In this document: in pieces, positions 40,127-50,901 of the stretch
Numbering within the stretch: position 1 is the stretch's first letter
Layout: every line of letters starts with the position of its first letter
From: Chthonomonas sp. UBA2785
GTDB lineage: Bacteria; Armatimonadota; Fimbriimonadia; Fimbriimonadales; Fimbriimonadaceae
Direction of reading: 5' to 3'
Assembly (NCBI GenBank): GCA_002352215.1
Contig: DEIB01000038.1
Location: 62,001 to 126,000 of the forward strand
DNA length: 64,000 bases
Program-made: the position numbers and the translations under genes
The notes under the pieces: model-generated
What the model was told of the DNA's origin: nothing
What the model saw: the letters and a program-made list of their open reading frames with translations, nothing else
Database searches by the model: none

Positions 40127-43100
40127 ATGGTTTCGTTGGTCCTCGGGTTCACCCTCACGGCAGTGAGCCCCGCAACCGCCGAGCTACCCACCCGTCCGCG
40201 CGATCCGTGGGTGTTCCGTAGCGTTCTCGATAAGCAAGCCCGCATGGTGACGGTCGAGTTATCAGAGCACCTCATCATCGCCTACGATGCCACCAACTGT
40301 GGCTTCTACAAGGCTTGGGAAGGCACGGTCAAGTTCCAAGGTGCCGTCTACACCGCCGAGCACGGCCCCCAACCGACCTCCGTCGGAAAGGTTTATGAAC
40401 AGGACACTATTGACCGCGCGATCTGGTCGGTGGCCAACGCACGCGGCGAAGTGGCCGAAGTTAAGCCCCGTTTCCGTGGCTACACCATGAAGGGTGGCCA
40501 GGTGGAGTTCAACTACGAAATCCCGCTGGGCTCGAAGTTTGTGACCGTGAATGAGATTCCCGAGGCCCTCCCCCTTCGCCTCGGTCGAGTCGGGCTTGAG
40601 CGCCGCTTCCAAGTGAGCGGTTTGGCCCGTGGCGAGCGTCTCTTCCTCGATGTGGCGACGAAGTTCGTGGCCCCGGATTCCCGGCGCGCCTACCCGATGC
40701 TCACGCCCACGGAAGTTGAGCTGCGCAACGGGACGAACGTGCTTTCCACCCGCTATGGCGCCCCCGTCGATCCGGCGGCCGCCGCATCCGCCACTGGCCA
40801 GGGCCTGCTGGCCAGCCTGAGGCCCGAGCCCACTGTGGCCCAAGAAAGCAGCCAGGTGCGCGTGCCGGGCATTGCCATGCGCCTTTACGATGTCGGCATT
40901 GACCTTGAGCGTGTGCCGCGTCTGGTCGGCGGGCAAACCCCCAACTACAGCGTGGTAGTGCCTAAGCTCGACCTCGGCAACGACGACTTCGGCGACCTTA
41001 AAGATCGCTTCCTGGGTCACTTCTCCGGCTTCCTCAATGTCCGCAAGGCGGGCCGCCATCAATTCCGGCTGGCGAGCGACGACGGCTCCAAGTTCTTCCT
41101 GGGCGATGAACTCGTGATTGACCACGACGGCCTGCATGGCGCCAGCGAACCCAAAACGGGCTACCTGGACCTCAGCCCCGGCGAAATCCCGCTCTTCATC
41201 GAGTTCTTTGAGAACCAAGCCGATGCGGCTCTGCGCTTGGAATGGAAGGAGCCGGGCGATGCCGAATGGAGCATCGTCCCGACGGAAGTTCTCACCGCCC
41301 AAGGCGGCGAAGTCCGCGTGACGGCCCCGGGCACCAAGCGCGTCCTCCTCAACGGGCAAAGCAATCGCCCCGGCGACCGCAGCCCGCTGGAAGGCGTGCA
41401 CCCGGCCTGGACTCTGCAAACCATTGACGTCCCGGGCTTTGAGCCCCGCGTGGGCGGCATTGATTTCCTCCCCGACGGGCGCATGGTCGTCTGCACGTGG
41501 GATGAAGTGGGCGGCGTCTACATCGTGGACAACGTCTGGGGCACGGTGCGCAACCCAACGGTCAAGCGCATCGCCGCCGGCCTTGCCGAACCCCTTGGCC
41601 TCAAGGTCGTCAACGGTGAGATTTACGTCCTGCAAAAGCAAGAACTGACCAAGCTCGTGGACCTGGACGGCGACGAAGTTACCGACCGCTACTACGCACT
41701 GGCCAATGGCTGGGGCGTTACGGCGAACTTCCACGAGTTCGCGTTTGGCCTGGTGCACCGAGGCAACACGTTCTACGCCGCCCTCGCCACCGCGATCGAT
41801 CCGGGCGGACGCAGCACGCGCCCGCAAAACGAGGATCGAGGCTGGGTGGTTGCCATCAATGACAAGACCGGCGAGTACCGCAAGGTCGCCAACGGCCTGC
41901 GCACGCCCAACGGCATCGGCGTCGGCTGGGGTGGTCGCTTCTACATCACCGACAACCAAGGTGACTGGCTCCCCTCCTCCAAGGTCTTGCCTTTGCAAGA
42001 AGGTGCCTACTACGGCAACGCTTCGGTTGGACCGGAATCGGTGACCAGCGGCCCCGTCACGCCCCCGGTGGTGTGGCTGCCGCAGAACGAAATCGGCAAC
42101 TCGCCGAGCCAACCGGCTCGCTTCACCAAAGGCCCCTTCGCGGGCCAGATGATGCACGGTGACGTCACCCACGGTGGCCTTAAGCGCGTGTTCGTGGAAG
42201 AAGTGGACGGCGTGCTGCAAGGCTGCGTGTTCCGCTTCACCCAAGGCATGATGGCGGGCATCAACCGCGTGATGGTCGGCCCGGATGGCTCCATCTTTGT
42301 GGGTGGCATCGGTTCCACTGGAAACTGGGCGCAAACCGGCAAGAAGTGGTACGGCCTGCAAAAGATCACCTACAACGGCGACCACGTGTTCGAAATGAAG
42401 ACCGTGCGCCCGATGCAGAACGGGATCGAGATTGAGTTCACCGAACCCGCCAACATCGAGCAAGCCGCTGATCTCAGCCTCTACGACATCAGCCAGTGGC
42501 GCTACGAGCCGACCGAAGCCTACGGCGGACCGAAGGTGGACGAAGGTCGCCTGGTGGCCAAGTCCGTGACGGTTACGGAAGGCGGACGCCGCATCTTCTT
42601 GGAAGTGGACGGCCTCAAGGAGAATCACGTGTTCTACGTGCGCATCCACCCTGCCCTCAAGAGCAAGGAAGACCGCGCCCTGTGGAGCACCGAAGCCTGG
42701 TACACCCTCAACAAGATGCCGAACCGGCAAGGCACGGTGAGTCCGACGATGCCGACCCCGCCCAACACGCTCTCCGCTGAGGAAGCGGCCAACGGGTTCA
42801 AGCTCCTGTTCAATGGCGAGTCGCTGGCCGGGTGGATCGGGTTCCGCAAGCCCCACGTCCCGGCGGGTTGGTCCGTCCAGAACGGCGAACTCACCTTCAC
42901 CCCGGGCAAGGAAGGCGGCGATCTTCGCACGCTGGACGAGTACGGCGACTTCGAACTGCGCATGCAGTGGAAGATCAGCCGGGGCGGCAATAGCGGCATC
43001 TTCTACCGCTGCACCGAGGAGTACAACGTGCCTTACATGACCGGCATCGAGATGCAAGTGCTGGACGATGACCGTCACAACGACGGCACCAACGCGCTCA

Positions 43101-43393
43101 CCTCGGCGGGCTCGGTCTACGGGCTCTACGCGGCCCCTCCGGGCATCACGCGCAACGTGGGCGACTGGAACGATGTCCGCATCGTGGCGCGCGGGCCGAT
43201 TGTGGAGCACTACCTCAACAATCACCTCGTCGCGCGCATCGACCTGAGCAGCATGGAGTGGGCGAACCTCATTGCCGGAAGCAAGTTCCGTGATTGGAAG
43301 GACTTCGGCAAGCGGGCACGCGGCTACATTGCCGTGCAAGACCACGGCGACGTGGTGGCCTTCCGTTCGATTCGCATCAAGCCGTTGGATTGA
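40127..43393 (+). CDS. Secreted PA14 / PQQ-type propeller / DUF1080 carbohydrate protein
   Basis: The start at 40127 is set by GGGAGG five bases upstream and by the signal peptide MVSLVLGFTLTAVSPATA. The 1088 residues hold four parts. First is an N-terminal beta region (about 20-230). Next is a PA14 domain (about 280-385: FSGFLNVRKAGRHQFRLASD, DDGSKFFLGDELVIDHDG). A sorbosone/glucose-dehydrogenase-like six-bladed propeller follows (about 430-790: VGGIDFLPDGRMVV, GLRTPNGIGVGWGGRFYITD). Last is a C-terminal DUF1080 (3-keto-disaccharide hydrolase) domain (LLFNGESLAGWIG, GGNSGIFYR). It is probably exported and acts on glycosides. It diverges from the Asp-box gene. Confidence 0.85.
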   Translation: MVSLVLGFTLTAVSPATAELPTRPRDPWVFRSVLDKQARMVTVELSEHLIIAYDATNCGFYKAWEGTVKFQGAVYTAEHGPQPTSVGKVYEQDTIDRAIWSVANARGEVAEVKPRFRGYTMKGGQVEFNYEIPLGSKFVTVNEIPEALPLRLGRVGLERRFQVSGLARGERLFLDVATKFVAPDSRRAYPMLTPTEVELRNGTNVLSTRYGAPVDPAAAASATGQGLLASLRPEPTVAQESSQVRVPGIAMRLYDVGIDLERVPRLVGGQTPNYSVVVPKLDLGNDDFGDLKDRFLGHFSGFLNVRKAGRHQFRLASDDGSKFFLGDELVIDHDGLHGASEPKTGYLDLSPGEIPLFIEFFENQADAALRLEWKEPGDAEWSIVPTEVLTAQGGEVRVTAPGTKRVLLNGQSNRPGDRSPLEGVHPAWTLQTIDVPGFEPRVGGIDFLPDGRMVVCTWDEVGGVYIVDNVWGTVRNPTVKRIAAGLAEPLGLKVVNGEIYVLQKQELTKLVDLDGDEVTDRYYALANGWGVTANFHEFAFGLVHRGNTFYAALATAIDPGGRSTRPQNEDRGWVVAINDKTGEYRKVANGLRTPNGIGVGWGGRFYITDNQGDWLPSSKVLPLQEGAYYGNASVGPESVTSGPVTPPVVWLPQNEIGNSPSQPARFTKGPFAGQMMHGDVTHGGLKRVFVEEVDGVLQGCVFRFTQGMMAGINRVMVGPDGSIFVGGIGSTGNWAQTGKKWYGLQKITYNGDHVFEMKTVRPMQNGIEIEFTEPANIEQAADLSLYDISQWRYEPTEAYGGPKVDEGRLVAKSVTVTEGGRRIFLEVDGLKENHVFYVRIHPALKSKEDRALWSTEAWYTLNKMPNRQGTVSPTMPTPPNTLSAEEAANGFKLLFNGESLAGWIGFRKPHVPAGWSVQNGELTFTPGKEGGDLRTLDEYGDFELRMQWKISRGGNSGIFYRCTEEYNVPYMTGIEMQVLDDDRHNDGTNALTSAGSVYGLYAAPPGITRNVGDWNDVRIVARGPIVEHYLNNHLVARIDLSSMEWANLIAGSKFRDWKDFGKRARGYIAVQDHGDVVAFRSIRIKPLD

Positions 43394-43415
43394 TCGCTAC
43401 GTAGGCGGTAAGGTC

Positions 43416-43453
43416 ACAAGGGTCGGGAGCACAGAGCCCCGGCCCTTGTTTTT
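43416..43453 (+). terminator. Rho-independent terminator after the PA14/DUF1080 gene
   Basis: ACAAGGG-T-CGGG pairs with CCCG-G-CCCTTGT, followed by TTTTTG. It lies just before the MFS gene. Confidence 0.8.
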
Positions 43454-43458
43454 GTCCT

Positions 43459-44802
43459 ATGTCTGCCACCCCCGTTGCCAACGCCCAGGTTGACGACCCG
43501 CGCACCTTACGCCGAGTCATTACGGCGTCTTCCGTCGGCACGCTCATCGAGTGGTACGACTTCTATCTGTTCGGGGCGCTGGCCACCATCATTGGCCGCG
43601 AATTCTTCCCGCCGGGGAACGAGGTAGTGGGGTTCCTTTCCGCCTTGGCTACATTCGCCGTGGGGTTCTTGGTGCGCCCATTCGGGGCCCTCGTCTTTGG
43701 GCGTCTGGGTGACATCGTAGGGCGCAAGCACACGTTCCTCGTCACCCTCAGCCTGATGGGTATCAGTACGGTGCTCATTGGCCTGGTGCCTACGTACGCG
43801 CAGATTGGAGTGATTGCCCCCACCCTGCTGGTGCTGCTGCGCGCGTTGCAGGGCCTGGCGCTGGGCGGTGAATACGGCGGGGCCGCCACCTACGTGGCCG
43901 AGCACAGCCCGCCCAACCAGCGCGGGTTCTACACCTCGTTCATCCAAACCACCGCTACGCTTGGCCTCTTTGTGTCGCTGCTGGTGCTTCTAAGTACCGA
44001 GCGCATCTTGGGCAAAGAAGCCTTCGATGGCGGCGGCTGGCGCATCCCGTTCCTGCTCTCGGCGGTGCTGCTGATCGTCAGCATCACCATCCGGCTCAAG
44101 ATGAGCGAGAGCCCCCTCTTTGCCAAGCTGAAGAGCGAAGGGACGACCTCGACGAACCCTCTCCGTGAGAGCTTCGTCAATCCTGAGAACCGCCGGCTGG
44201 TTTTGCTGGCGCTCTTTGGGGCCACCGCCGGCCAGGGCGTCATTTGGTACACGGGGCAGTTCTACGCCATGTCGTTCATGGAAAAGATCCTCAAGCTCCC
44301 CCGCGATGGCGTGTGGATGACGGTGGGGGCCGCCCTGCTGCTGGCGACGCCGCTCTTCATTGTCTTTGGTCGCCTCAGCGACCGTATCGGACGCAAGAAG
44401 GTGATGCTGACCGGCATGGGGCTGGCCATCCTGCTCTATCTGCCGTTGTTCCACCTCATGACCATCGCCGGGGCCAACTCCGAGCAACCCCAATGGGTGC
44501 TGCTGGGCGCGCTGGTCTTCATCCAGGTCGTGTTTGTGACTATGGTGTACGGGCCGGTGGCGGCGTTCTTGGTGGAGCTCTTCCCCACCCGCATCCGCTA
44601 CACCAGCATGTCATTGCCCTATCACATTGGCAACGGGGTGTTTGGGGGGTTGGTGCCGCTCATCAGTTCGGCGGTGGTGGCCAACACTGGCAATAAGCTA
44701 AGCGGCCTATTCTATCCCTTAGCCATCGCCACAATGACCTTCCTTATTGCATTGAAGTATTTGCCGGAAACCGCAGGACAACTCCACGGCGACGAGCACT
44801 AG
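43459..44802 (+). CDS. MFS transporter, metabolite:H+ symporter (MHS) family
   Basis: The 447-residue, 12-helix transporter has the MHS signature near the N terminus, SSVGTLIEWYDFYLFGALA. The MFS loop 2-3 motif appears as GRLGDIVGRKHTF, and its second-half equivalent as GRLSDRIGRKKVML. RALQGLALGGEYGGAATYVAE is the typical motif in helix 4-5. Relatives include proline/betaine ProP, shikimate ShiA and dicarboxylate transporters; substrate is not predictable. It follows a terminator, so it is its own unit, possibly together with rtcB. Confidence 0.9.
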   Translation: MSATPVANAQVDDPRTLRRVITASSVGTLIEWYDFYLFGALATIIGREFFPPGNEVVGFLSALATFAVGFLVRPFGALVFGRLGDIVGRKHTFLVTLSLMGISTVLIGLVPTYAQIGVIAPTLLVLLRALQGLALGGEYGGAATYVAEHSPPNQRGFYTSFIQTTATLGLFVSLLVLLSTERILGKEAFDGGGWRIPFLLSAVLLIVSITIRLKMSESPLFAKLKSEGTTSTNPLRESFVNPENRRLVLLALFGATAGQGVIWYTGQFYAMSFMEKILKLPRDGVWMTVGAALLLATPLFIVFGRLSDRIGRKKVMLTGMGLAILLYLPLFHLMTIAGANSEQPQWVLLGALVFIQVVFVTMVYGPVAAFLVELFPTRIRYTSMSLPYHIGNGVFGGLVPLISSAVVANTGNKLSGLFYPLAIATMTFLIALKYLPETAGQLHGDEH

Positions 44803-44831
44803 CGTTCCTTGGCAATGGGGGTGAAGAACCC

Positions 44832-46049
44832 ATGGATCGGAACAAATTACATATATTAGGGGAGCATGATGAAGGCACCCTGAAGCAGATGCGCCAGGCC
44901 GTGGCGGCGGATGAATGCGCCTACGGCGTGCTGTGCGCCGACGGCCACAAGGGCTACAACGTGCCCATCGGGGCCGTGCTGGCTTACCCGGAGCACATCT
45001 CCCCGGCGGGCGTCGGATTTGATATTGCCTGTGGCAACAAGGCCGTGCGGCTCGACCTCAAAGCCTCCGAGATTCGACCTCGGCTGAACGAGTTAGCCGA
45101 GCAGATTTTTGCCTCTCTTTCCTTTGGCGTCGGGCGAGTGAATCAGACAAAGATTGACCACCCCGCATTCGATTCGCCGACCTGGAAAGAGGTGCCCTTT
45201 TTGCGGACCAACCAGAGCCTTTTCGCCTCCGCGCGGAATCAGCTCGGCACCATCGGCTCCGGCAACCACTACGTGGACGTCTTCGAGGACCAAGACACCG
45301 GCAATGTCTGGGTGGGATGCCACTTTGGCAGCCGGGGCTTGGGCCACCGCATCGCGTCCCACTTCATTGAGGCCAGCGGGGCCAAGCCGAACGGCAATAT
45401 GGACTCCCCGCCGACCCTGCTGGATGTGAACAGCGAGGTGGGGCAGGAATACATCGCGGCGATGCACCTGGCGGGCGATTACGCCTACGCCGGGCGCGAC
45501 TGGGTGTGTGAGCATGTGGCCGCGATTCTCGGTGGCACCATCCAGGAGAGCGTGCACAACCACCACAACTTCGCTTGGCAAGAGGAGCACCACGGCCAGA
45601 CGTACTGGGTGGTACGCAAGGGCGCCACGCCCGCCTTCCCCGGTCAGCGCGGGTTTGTGGGTGGCTCGATGGGAGATGTTTCGGTGATCCTGAGGGGTAC
45701 TGAATCACTCGAATTGCGCCAAGCCTTGTGCTCTACTGTACACGGCGCGGGGCGCGTGATGTCGCGCACCGCCGCGGCAGGCAAGAAGCGCTGGGTGAAG
45801 GATGAAGCCGGACGCCGCCAGGCCGTGCAGATTTCGGAGGGGGTGGTGAACATGCCCGCCGTGCGCGAAGATCTGGCGCGCCGTGGCATTGTGCTGAAGG
45901 GGGCCGGCGCCGACGAAGCACCAGAGGTCTACAAGAACCTGCCCACAGTGCTGCAGCACCACGTGCGGACGATCCAGGTGACAACTACGCTCACCCCGCT
46001 CATCGTATGCATGGCGGGCTCGGACGAGTTCGACCCGTACAAAGACTGA
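44832..46049 (+). CDS. rtcB: RtcB-family RNA ligase
   Basis: RtcB seals RNA 2',3'-cyclic phosphate or 3'-phosphate ends to 5'-OH ends using GTP and Mn2+. The 405-residue protein keeps the metal-site motifs GVGFDIACG, GSGNHYVDV, HFGSRGLGH and VHNHHNFA. The guanylylated histidine is in STVHGAGRVMSR. It belongs to the shorter bacterial subgroup. No archease or rtcA is adjacent. Roles in RNA repair or in tRNA/rRNA rejoining after toxin cleavage are inferred from the family. Confidence 0.92.
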   Translation: MDRNKLHILGEHDEGTLKQMRQAVAADECAYGVLCADGHKGYNVPIGAVLAYPEHISPAGVGFDIACGNKAVRLDLKASEIRPRLNELAEQIFASLSFGVGRVNQTKIDHPAFDSPTWKEVPFLRTNQSLFASARNQLGTIGSGNHYVDVFEDQDTGNVWVGCHFGSRGLGHRIASHFIEASGAKPNGNMDSPPTLLDVNSEVGQEYIAAMHLAGDYAYAGRDWVCEHVAAILGGTIQESVHNHHNFAWQEEHHGQTYWVVRKGATPAFPGQRGFVGGSMGDVSVILRGTESLELRQALCSTVHGAGRVMSRTAAAGKKRWVKDEAGRRQAVQISEGVVNMPAVREDLARRGIVLKGAGADEAPEVYKNLPTVLQHHVRTIQVTTTLTPLIVCMAGSDEFDPYKD

Positions 46050-46073
46050 ACTCAGGCCAAGCCAGGCGGGCAA

Positions 46074-46734
<661 letters not shown>

Positions 46735-46748
<14 letters not shown>

Positions 46749-48678
46749 GTAACCTATTATCCTGTTGTGAGGTGGCTTGTGCTGGGAAAGTCACCTCGCG
46801 GTAAGCCCCGGCCGGGTTGCCCGCAAAGTCTTCGATGTAGACGCCCCAGCGGTACGGCTGGGCGGGCAGCACCACTTGCTGAAGCCAAAGCCCTTTCTCG
46901 CCAAACCGGAACGGTTCCGATTCCTCGTTGATATAGGTGCTCGTGGCGCCCGTTTCGAAGTTAATCACGGGGTATTCGGGGCGGAAAGTCATGCCCGGCT
47001 CAGGCAAGATGGTGCGGTATTGCGCTCCGGTGACCAAAGTAATGCGCACAAGCTTCATGGGCCCCTCGGTGTAGTCACCGTAGAAAGTCAGGACCGCGTC
47101 ACTTTGCATGCCACCCTCCTGCTCAATGCGGCCCCGCATATAGGCCGTCATCCCGTCCTCTCCGTACTCGGCCCCGACGATGGGCGCCAACTGACTGCCC
47201 TCGCTATCAAAGAGGCCAGGCCAGGTCCCCGTCCAGGTCACATCGAGCCGCCCGGTGCCGTCGAGAATCGCCGGCATAAGCCCGATGAGCAAGACATCTT
47301 CATTCGAGGGCACGCCGAGGAAAGTCCAAATCTCCGCCGTGTCGGCCGGGTTGTACCGCCAGGTCACTTTGGCGAGCTCTTGGGGGGCGCTGCCCCGCTT
47401 CTTGCCCTTCCCTTCTTCCTTAATCGTCGGCGGCTTGGTGTCCTTGGCAAGTTCTTGCAAGAAGCGATTAATAAATGCCGGCCATTGAATCCCCCCTCCG
47501 TTGACCCTTAGCGAACGGTAGTCGTAATCTTCGATCCCGCGCAAGTACGTGTCAAAGCGTGGCCAAAACATGCTAATCCCATCGGCTCGCTTAATCGCCT
47601 CGCCCTTCAAAGAGAAGAGCACCACTTGCTTCATCTCTTGGCGGATGGCGGCGGCATCCAGGGCAAACGTCACCATCGGCGCATCCTTGGCGAGGCGCTC
47701 CAACACGTCGGCGAGATCCACCAGGGCCGGGGCAGTTTCGCTGAAGTCTTCACCGAACGTGAAGGCGTCCCGTTGAGCTCGAAGGATGGTCTGACGGGCA
47801 TTCACATTCAGGTCAAATGAAGCTTGGAGCCCAATCCCCAGATGGCTGGTGGCCAAATGAAGAGCGCGCGCCCGGTCCAGCTTAAGCAGTCCGCAGGTAA
47901 AGGTCGTGCCGATACCTTGGAGATCCTCATCATCGCTCTTCGCATAGAAATCGTACGATCCTTGGATGAACTGCTTGGCAAACATCTCGGTGGACATGCG
48001 CGGGTTCTCACGTAGAGCGGCCAATGTCGAGCCGTAGTAAAAACCCAGTCCCGGCACCAGCTCTTCGCTGGCAATCAAGTACTTTACGCTGTCGGATAAG
48101 GCCGCGGCCACTTCCACGGTCGCCATCAGGCAGGCATCGAAGGTTAAGAGTTCAAACTTTCCGTGCTTCTTGGATGCCGTTTCGAGCGTGGTTTGAATCT
48201 CATCCAGAGTCAGGTGGGTTTCTTCGGTCATGTCTACCCAACCCGGCATCCAGCCGCCGCCGTGGTCACTCATCTGCAGGTTCACTCGCTTGGCCGGAGC
48301 GATCTTGAGCCCTTCATCAATAAAGCGATTCAGCGTGGCTGGGTCGCCCATGTCCACTTCGCCCCAGTCGGCCAGCTCCTTCAGCTTGCCCTTTTCGACT
48401 TCCACCAGCTTCGCCCCGGTCCAATTGTCGAGGCCACCCAACTTGGAATCGTGGTCCACACCCATCAAGGGATTCAATTCAATGCGATCGACTAGAGCGA
48501 TAATGCGGAAATCGCGAGATGAACCCGCCTCCATCATCTCGATCAGGTCGAGCATCAGCGGATACTCCAGATCGTTGTCCGCATCCATGTAGGCGAGCAT
48601 CGTCCACTCTGCCTTGGTTTGCCCCCACGCCACCACACTCGCCCACAGGGCCACAAAAACCAGAAGGAACCTTCGCAT
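46735..48678 (-). CDS. Secreted clostripain-like (C11 family) cysteine peptidase
   Basis: The 647-residue protein has a signal peptide (LLVFVALWASVVAWG) and a C11 caspase-like domain: WTMLAYMDADNDLE, the catalytic histidine in LQMSDHGGGWMPG, and the catalytic cysteine in ELLTFDACLMATVE. VKYLIASEELVPGLGFYY is another family segment. The C-terminal ~250 residues form beta-rich domains of unknown role. Family members cleave after Arg or Lys. A TAGGAT box five bases before ATG supports the start. The pilin gene overlaps its 3' end, so the peptidase may act on an extracellular partner of that pilin; this is inference. Confidence 0.87.
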
Positions 48679-48683
48679 ACCGA

Positions 48684-48689
48684 ATCCTA
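48684..48689 (-). promoter_or_regulatory. Leaderless-type -10 box of the C11 peptidase gene
   Basis: TAGGAT on the minus strand is five bases before the ATG at 48678. Confidence 0.45.
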
Positions 48690-48751
48690 GTTCTGAACGA
48701 ACGGTACCGCCCGAGGGTTACTTAAGGCTAGGCAGAATCGCCGCGAAACCG

Positions 48752-48796
48752 CAAAAAACAAAATCTCCCCACGGACCGCATGGTCCATGAGGAGAT
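48752..48796 (-). terminator. Rho-independent terminator after pdhB
   Basis: On the minus strand ATCTCCTCATGGACC pairs with GGTCCGTGGGGAGAT (G-U pairs included), followed by TTTGTTTTTTG. Confidence 0.85.
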
Positions 48797-48815
48797 CCTT
48801 ATTCCGTTCCGAAGG

Positions 48816-49808
48816 TTAGCCGAGCTTGCGAACGGCCGCCATGACGTCATCCGCGTTCGGGATGCATTCGAGTTCCAGCACGCGGCTGTACGGCATCGGC
48901 ACGTTCAGACCACCCACGCGGCCCACCGGCGCATCCAGGTCGTCGAAGCAGTCTTCGCTGATGCGGCTGGCGATTTCCGCGCCAAAGCCACCGCTCTTCC
49001 AGTCTTCGTAGACCACAATCGCGCGGTTCGTCTTGCGCACGCTCTGGTAGATCGTTTCCGTATCCAGCGGGAGCAGGCTTCGCACGTCCACCACTTCAGC
49101 ACTGATGCCTACTTCGGCCAGGCGGTCGGCAACTTCAAGGCACACGTGCACCATGCGGCTGTACGCCACCAGGCTCAGGTCCTTGCCTTCGCGCAACACC
49201 TGCGCCTTGCCAAACGGCTGCAGCACATCGGGGCCGGTGGTCACTTCACCCTTAATAGTGTAGAGACCGGGGTTCTCGGTGAAGATAACGGGGTTGTCAT
49301 CGCGCACCGCTTGCTTGAACATGCTGTAAGCGTCCTGCGGGGTCGCCGGAGCCACGACCTTGAGGCCGGGGCAGTGGGCGTACCAGCCTTCCAACGAGTG
49401 GCTGTGCTGGGCCGAGAGCTGCTTGGCAGCGCCACCCGGGCCTCGGATCACCATCGGCACGGTGGATTGGCCCCCGGTCATGTAGTGAATCTTGGCGGCG
49501 TGGTTGATGATCTGGTCCAGCGCGAGGATGCTGAACGACATCGTCATCATCTCCACCACCGGGCGCAGGCCGGTCATGGCCGCGCCAATCGCAATGCCGG
49601 TGAACCCGGGCTCCACGATCGGGGTGTCAATGATGCGCCAGTCGTTTTGCTCGACGTTGTACTTCTGGAACAGGCCTTCCGTGACGCGGAAGGTGCCCTG
49701 GTAGCGGCCGATGTCTTCGCCCATAACAAAGACGTTCTGGTCGCGGTCAATTTCTTCCACCAGCGCCATGCGCAAGGCGTCACGATACGATAGTTCTTGC
49801 GTCGGCAT
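48816..49808 (-). CDS. pdhB: Pyruvate dehydrogenase E1 component, beta subunit
   Basis: This is the beta half of the heterotetrameric thiamine-diphosphate E1 that decarboxylates pyruvate and acetylates E2. The 330 residues include ALRMALVEEIDRDQNVFVMG, NDWRIIDTPIVEPGFTGIAI, MVIRGPGGAAKQLSAQHSHS and EDWKSGGFGAEIASRI. All are typical of the transketolase pyrimidine-binding and C-terminal domains. It begins two bases after the pdhA stop. E2 and E3 genes are not in the window. A strong terminator follows. A branched-chain 2-oxo acid specificity cannot be fully excluded. Confidence 0.93.
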   Translation of the reverse strand: MPTQELSYRDALRMALVEEIDRDQNVFVMGEDIGRYQGTFRVTEGLFQKYNVEQNDWRIIDTPIVEPGFTGIAIGAAMTGLRPVVEMMTMSFSILALDQIINHAAKIHYMTGGQSTVPMVIRGPGGAAKQLSAQHSHSLEGWYAHCPGLKVVAPATPQDAYSMFKQAVRDDNPVIFTENPGLYTIKGEVTTGPDVLQPFGKAQVLREGKDLSLVAYSRMVHVCLEVADRLAEVGISAEVVDVRSLLPLDTETIYQSVRKTNRAIVVYEDWKSGGFGAEIASRISEDCFDDLDAPVGRVGGLNVPMPYSRVLELECIPNADDVMAAVRKLG

Positions 49809-49810
49809 GA

Positions 49811-50827
49811 TTAGTGGCCCTTCTCCGGTTCCATGTCGCTGTACACGTGGGCGTAGACCTCGTGCGGTTCGGGGTGCGGGGAGTTCACGGCTTCTTCGTA
49901 AATCGCCTCCACGCGCTCCTCAATCTCCACATTGATGGCCTCCATCTTCTCGGCGGTCATCAGGTTGTTTTCGGTGAGGTACTTCTCCAGTCGCGCAATC
50001 GGGTCGCGCTTCGTGTTCTCGTCTTCCTCTTCCTTGGTGCGGTACAGTTGGCGGTCGTTGTCGGCCGCGCCGTGGCCCGCAAAGCGGTAGTTCATCACTT
50101 CCACCAGGTACGGCTTTTGGTTCTCGCGCACCCAGTTCACAATGCGCTCGGCATCCGCCTTGACCTGGAGGACATCCATCCCGTCCAGACGCTCGGACTT
50201 AATCCCGAACGGCTCGCCACGCTTGTAGAGCTGCGTATCGGCGGCGTGGTACTCCAAGCGCGTACCCATCGCGAACTCGTTGTTCTCGATGATGAAGATG
50301 ACCGGCAGATCCCAGAGGGCGGCCATGTTCAGCGATTCGAAGAACACGCCGGCGTTGGAGGCCCCGTCACCCAGGTAGCAGATGGTGACGCGATCTTCCT
50401 TGCGGTACTTGGCCGCGAAGGCGAGACCCGCACCGAGCGGGGTGTGACCACCCACGATGCCCCATCCGCCAAAGAAGCAGTTTTCGATGTCGTAGATGTG
50501 CATCGAACCACCCTTCCCAAAGGAGTAACCCCCGGAGCGGCCCATGATTTCGGCCATCACCTTGACGGGGTCGCTGCCCATGATAAGCGGCTGGGCGTGG
50601 TCGCGGTACGCCGTGATGACGTAGTCCCAACCCGGCTTAAGCGCCGCGTTCCATCCGACCGCGGTGGCTTCCATGCCGATGTAAACGTGCATATAGCCAC
50701 CGACCAGACCCTGGCGGTACGCGATGTTGCACTTGTCTTCGAAGCGGCGGATCATGACCATTTCTCGATAGAAACGTTCAAGATCGGCCGGGCTAACGTG
50801 AGATTGTTGTTGGGCTTTTTGCGCCAC
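49811..50827 (-). CDS. pdhA: Pyruvate dehydrogenase E1 component, alpha subunit
   Basis: This 338-residue subunit binds thiamine diphosphate. The Mg/ThDP motif begins GDGASNAGVFFESLNMAALW and ends at IENN. Upstream are GGYMHVYIGMEATAVG and GRSGGYSFGKGGSMH, and the phosphorylation-loop region reads RFAGHGAADNDRQLYR. A GTG start at 50827 is used, with GGAAGG about ten bases upstream. It is the first gene of the pdhA-pdhB operon. Confidence 0.93.
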   Translation of the reverse strand: MAQKAQQQSHVSPADLERFYREMVMIRRFEDKCNIAYRQGLVGGYMHVYIGMEATAVGWNAALKPGWDYVITAYRDHAQPLIMGSDPVKVMAEIMGRSGGYSFGKGGSMHIYDIENCFFGGWGIVGGHTPLGAGLAFAAKYRKEDRVTICYLGDGASNAGVFFESLNMAALWDLPVIFIIENNEFAMGTRLEYHAADTQLYKRGEPFGIKSERLDGMDVLQVKADAERIVNWVRENQKPYLVEVMNYRFAGHGAADNDRQLYRTKEEEDENTKRDPIARLEKYLTENNLMTAEKMEAINVEIEERVEAIYEEAVNSPHPEPHEVYAHVYSDMEPEKGH

Positions 50828-50901
50828 TGTGATCAGACCTTCCGGAAAACCGTATCAAGCGCGGCCCGCCGTTGCGCCGCCCCACCTATCTATACCTCCC
50901 T

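Noticed and set aside
40262..43345. Very long minus-strand open frame (1027 codons) opposite the PA14/DUF1080 gene
   Set aside because: It is antisense to a protein with clear domains. Its His/Val/Ala/Arg-rich composition is the usual mirror of GC-rich codon use.
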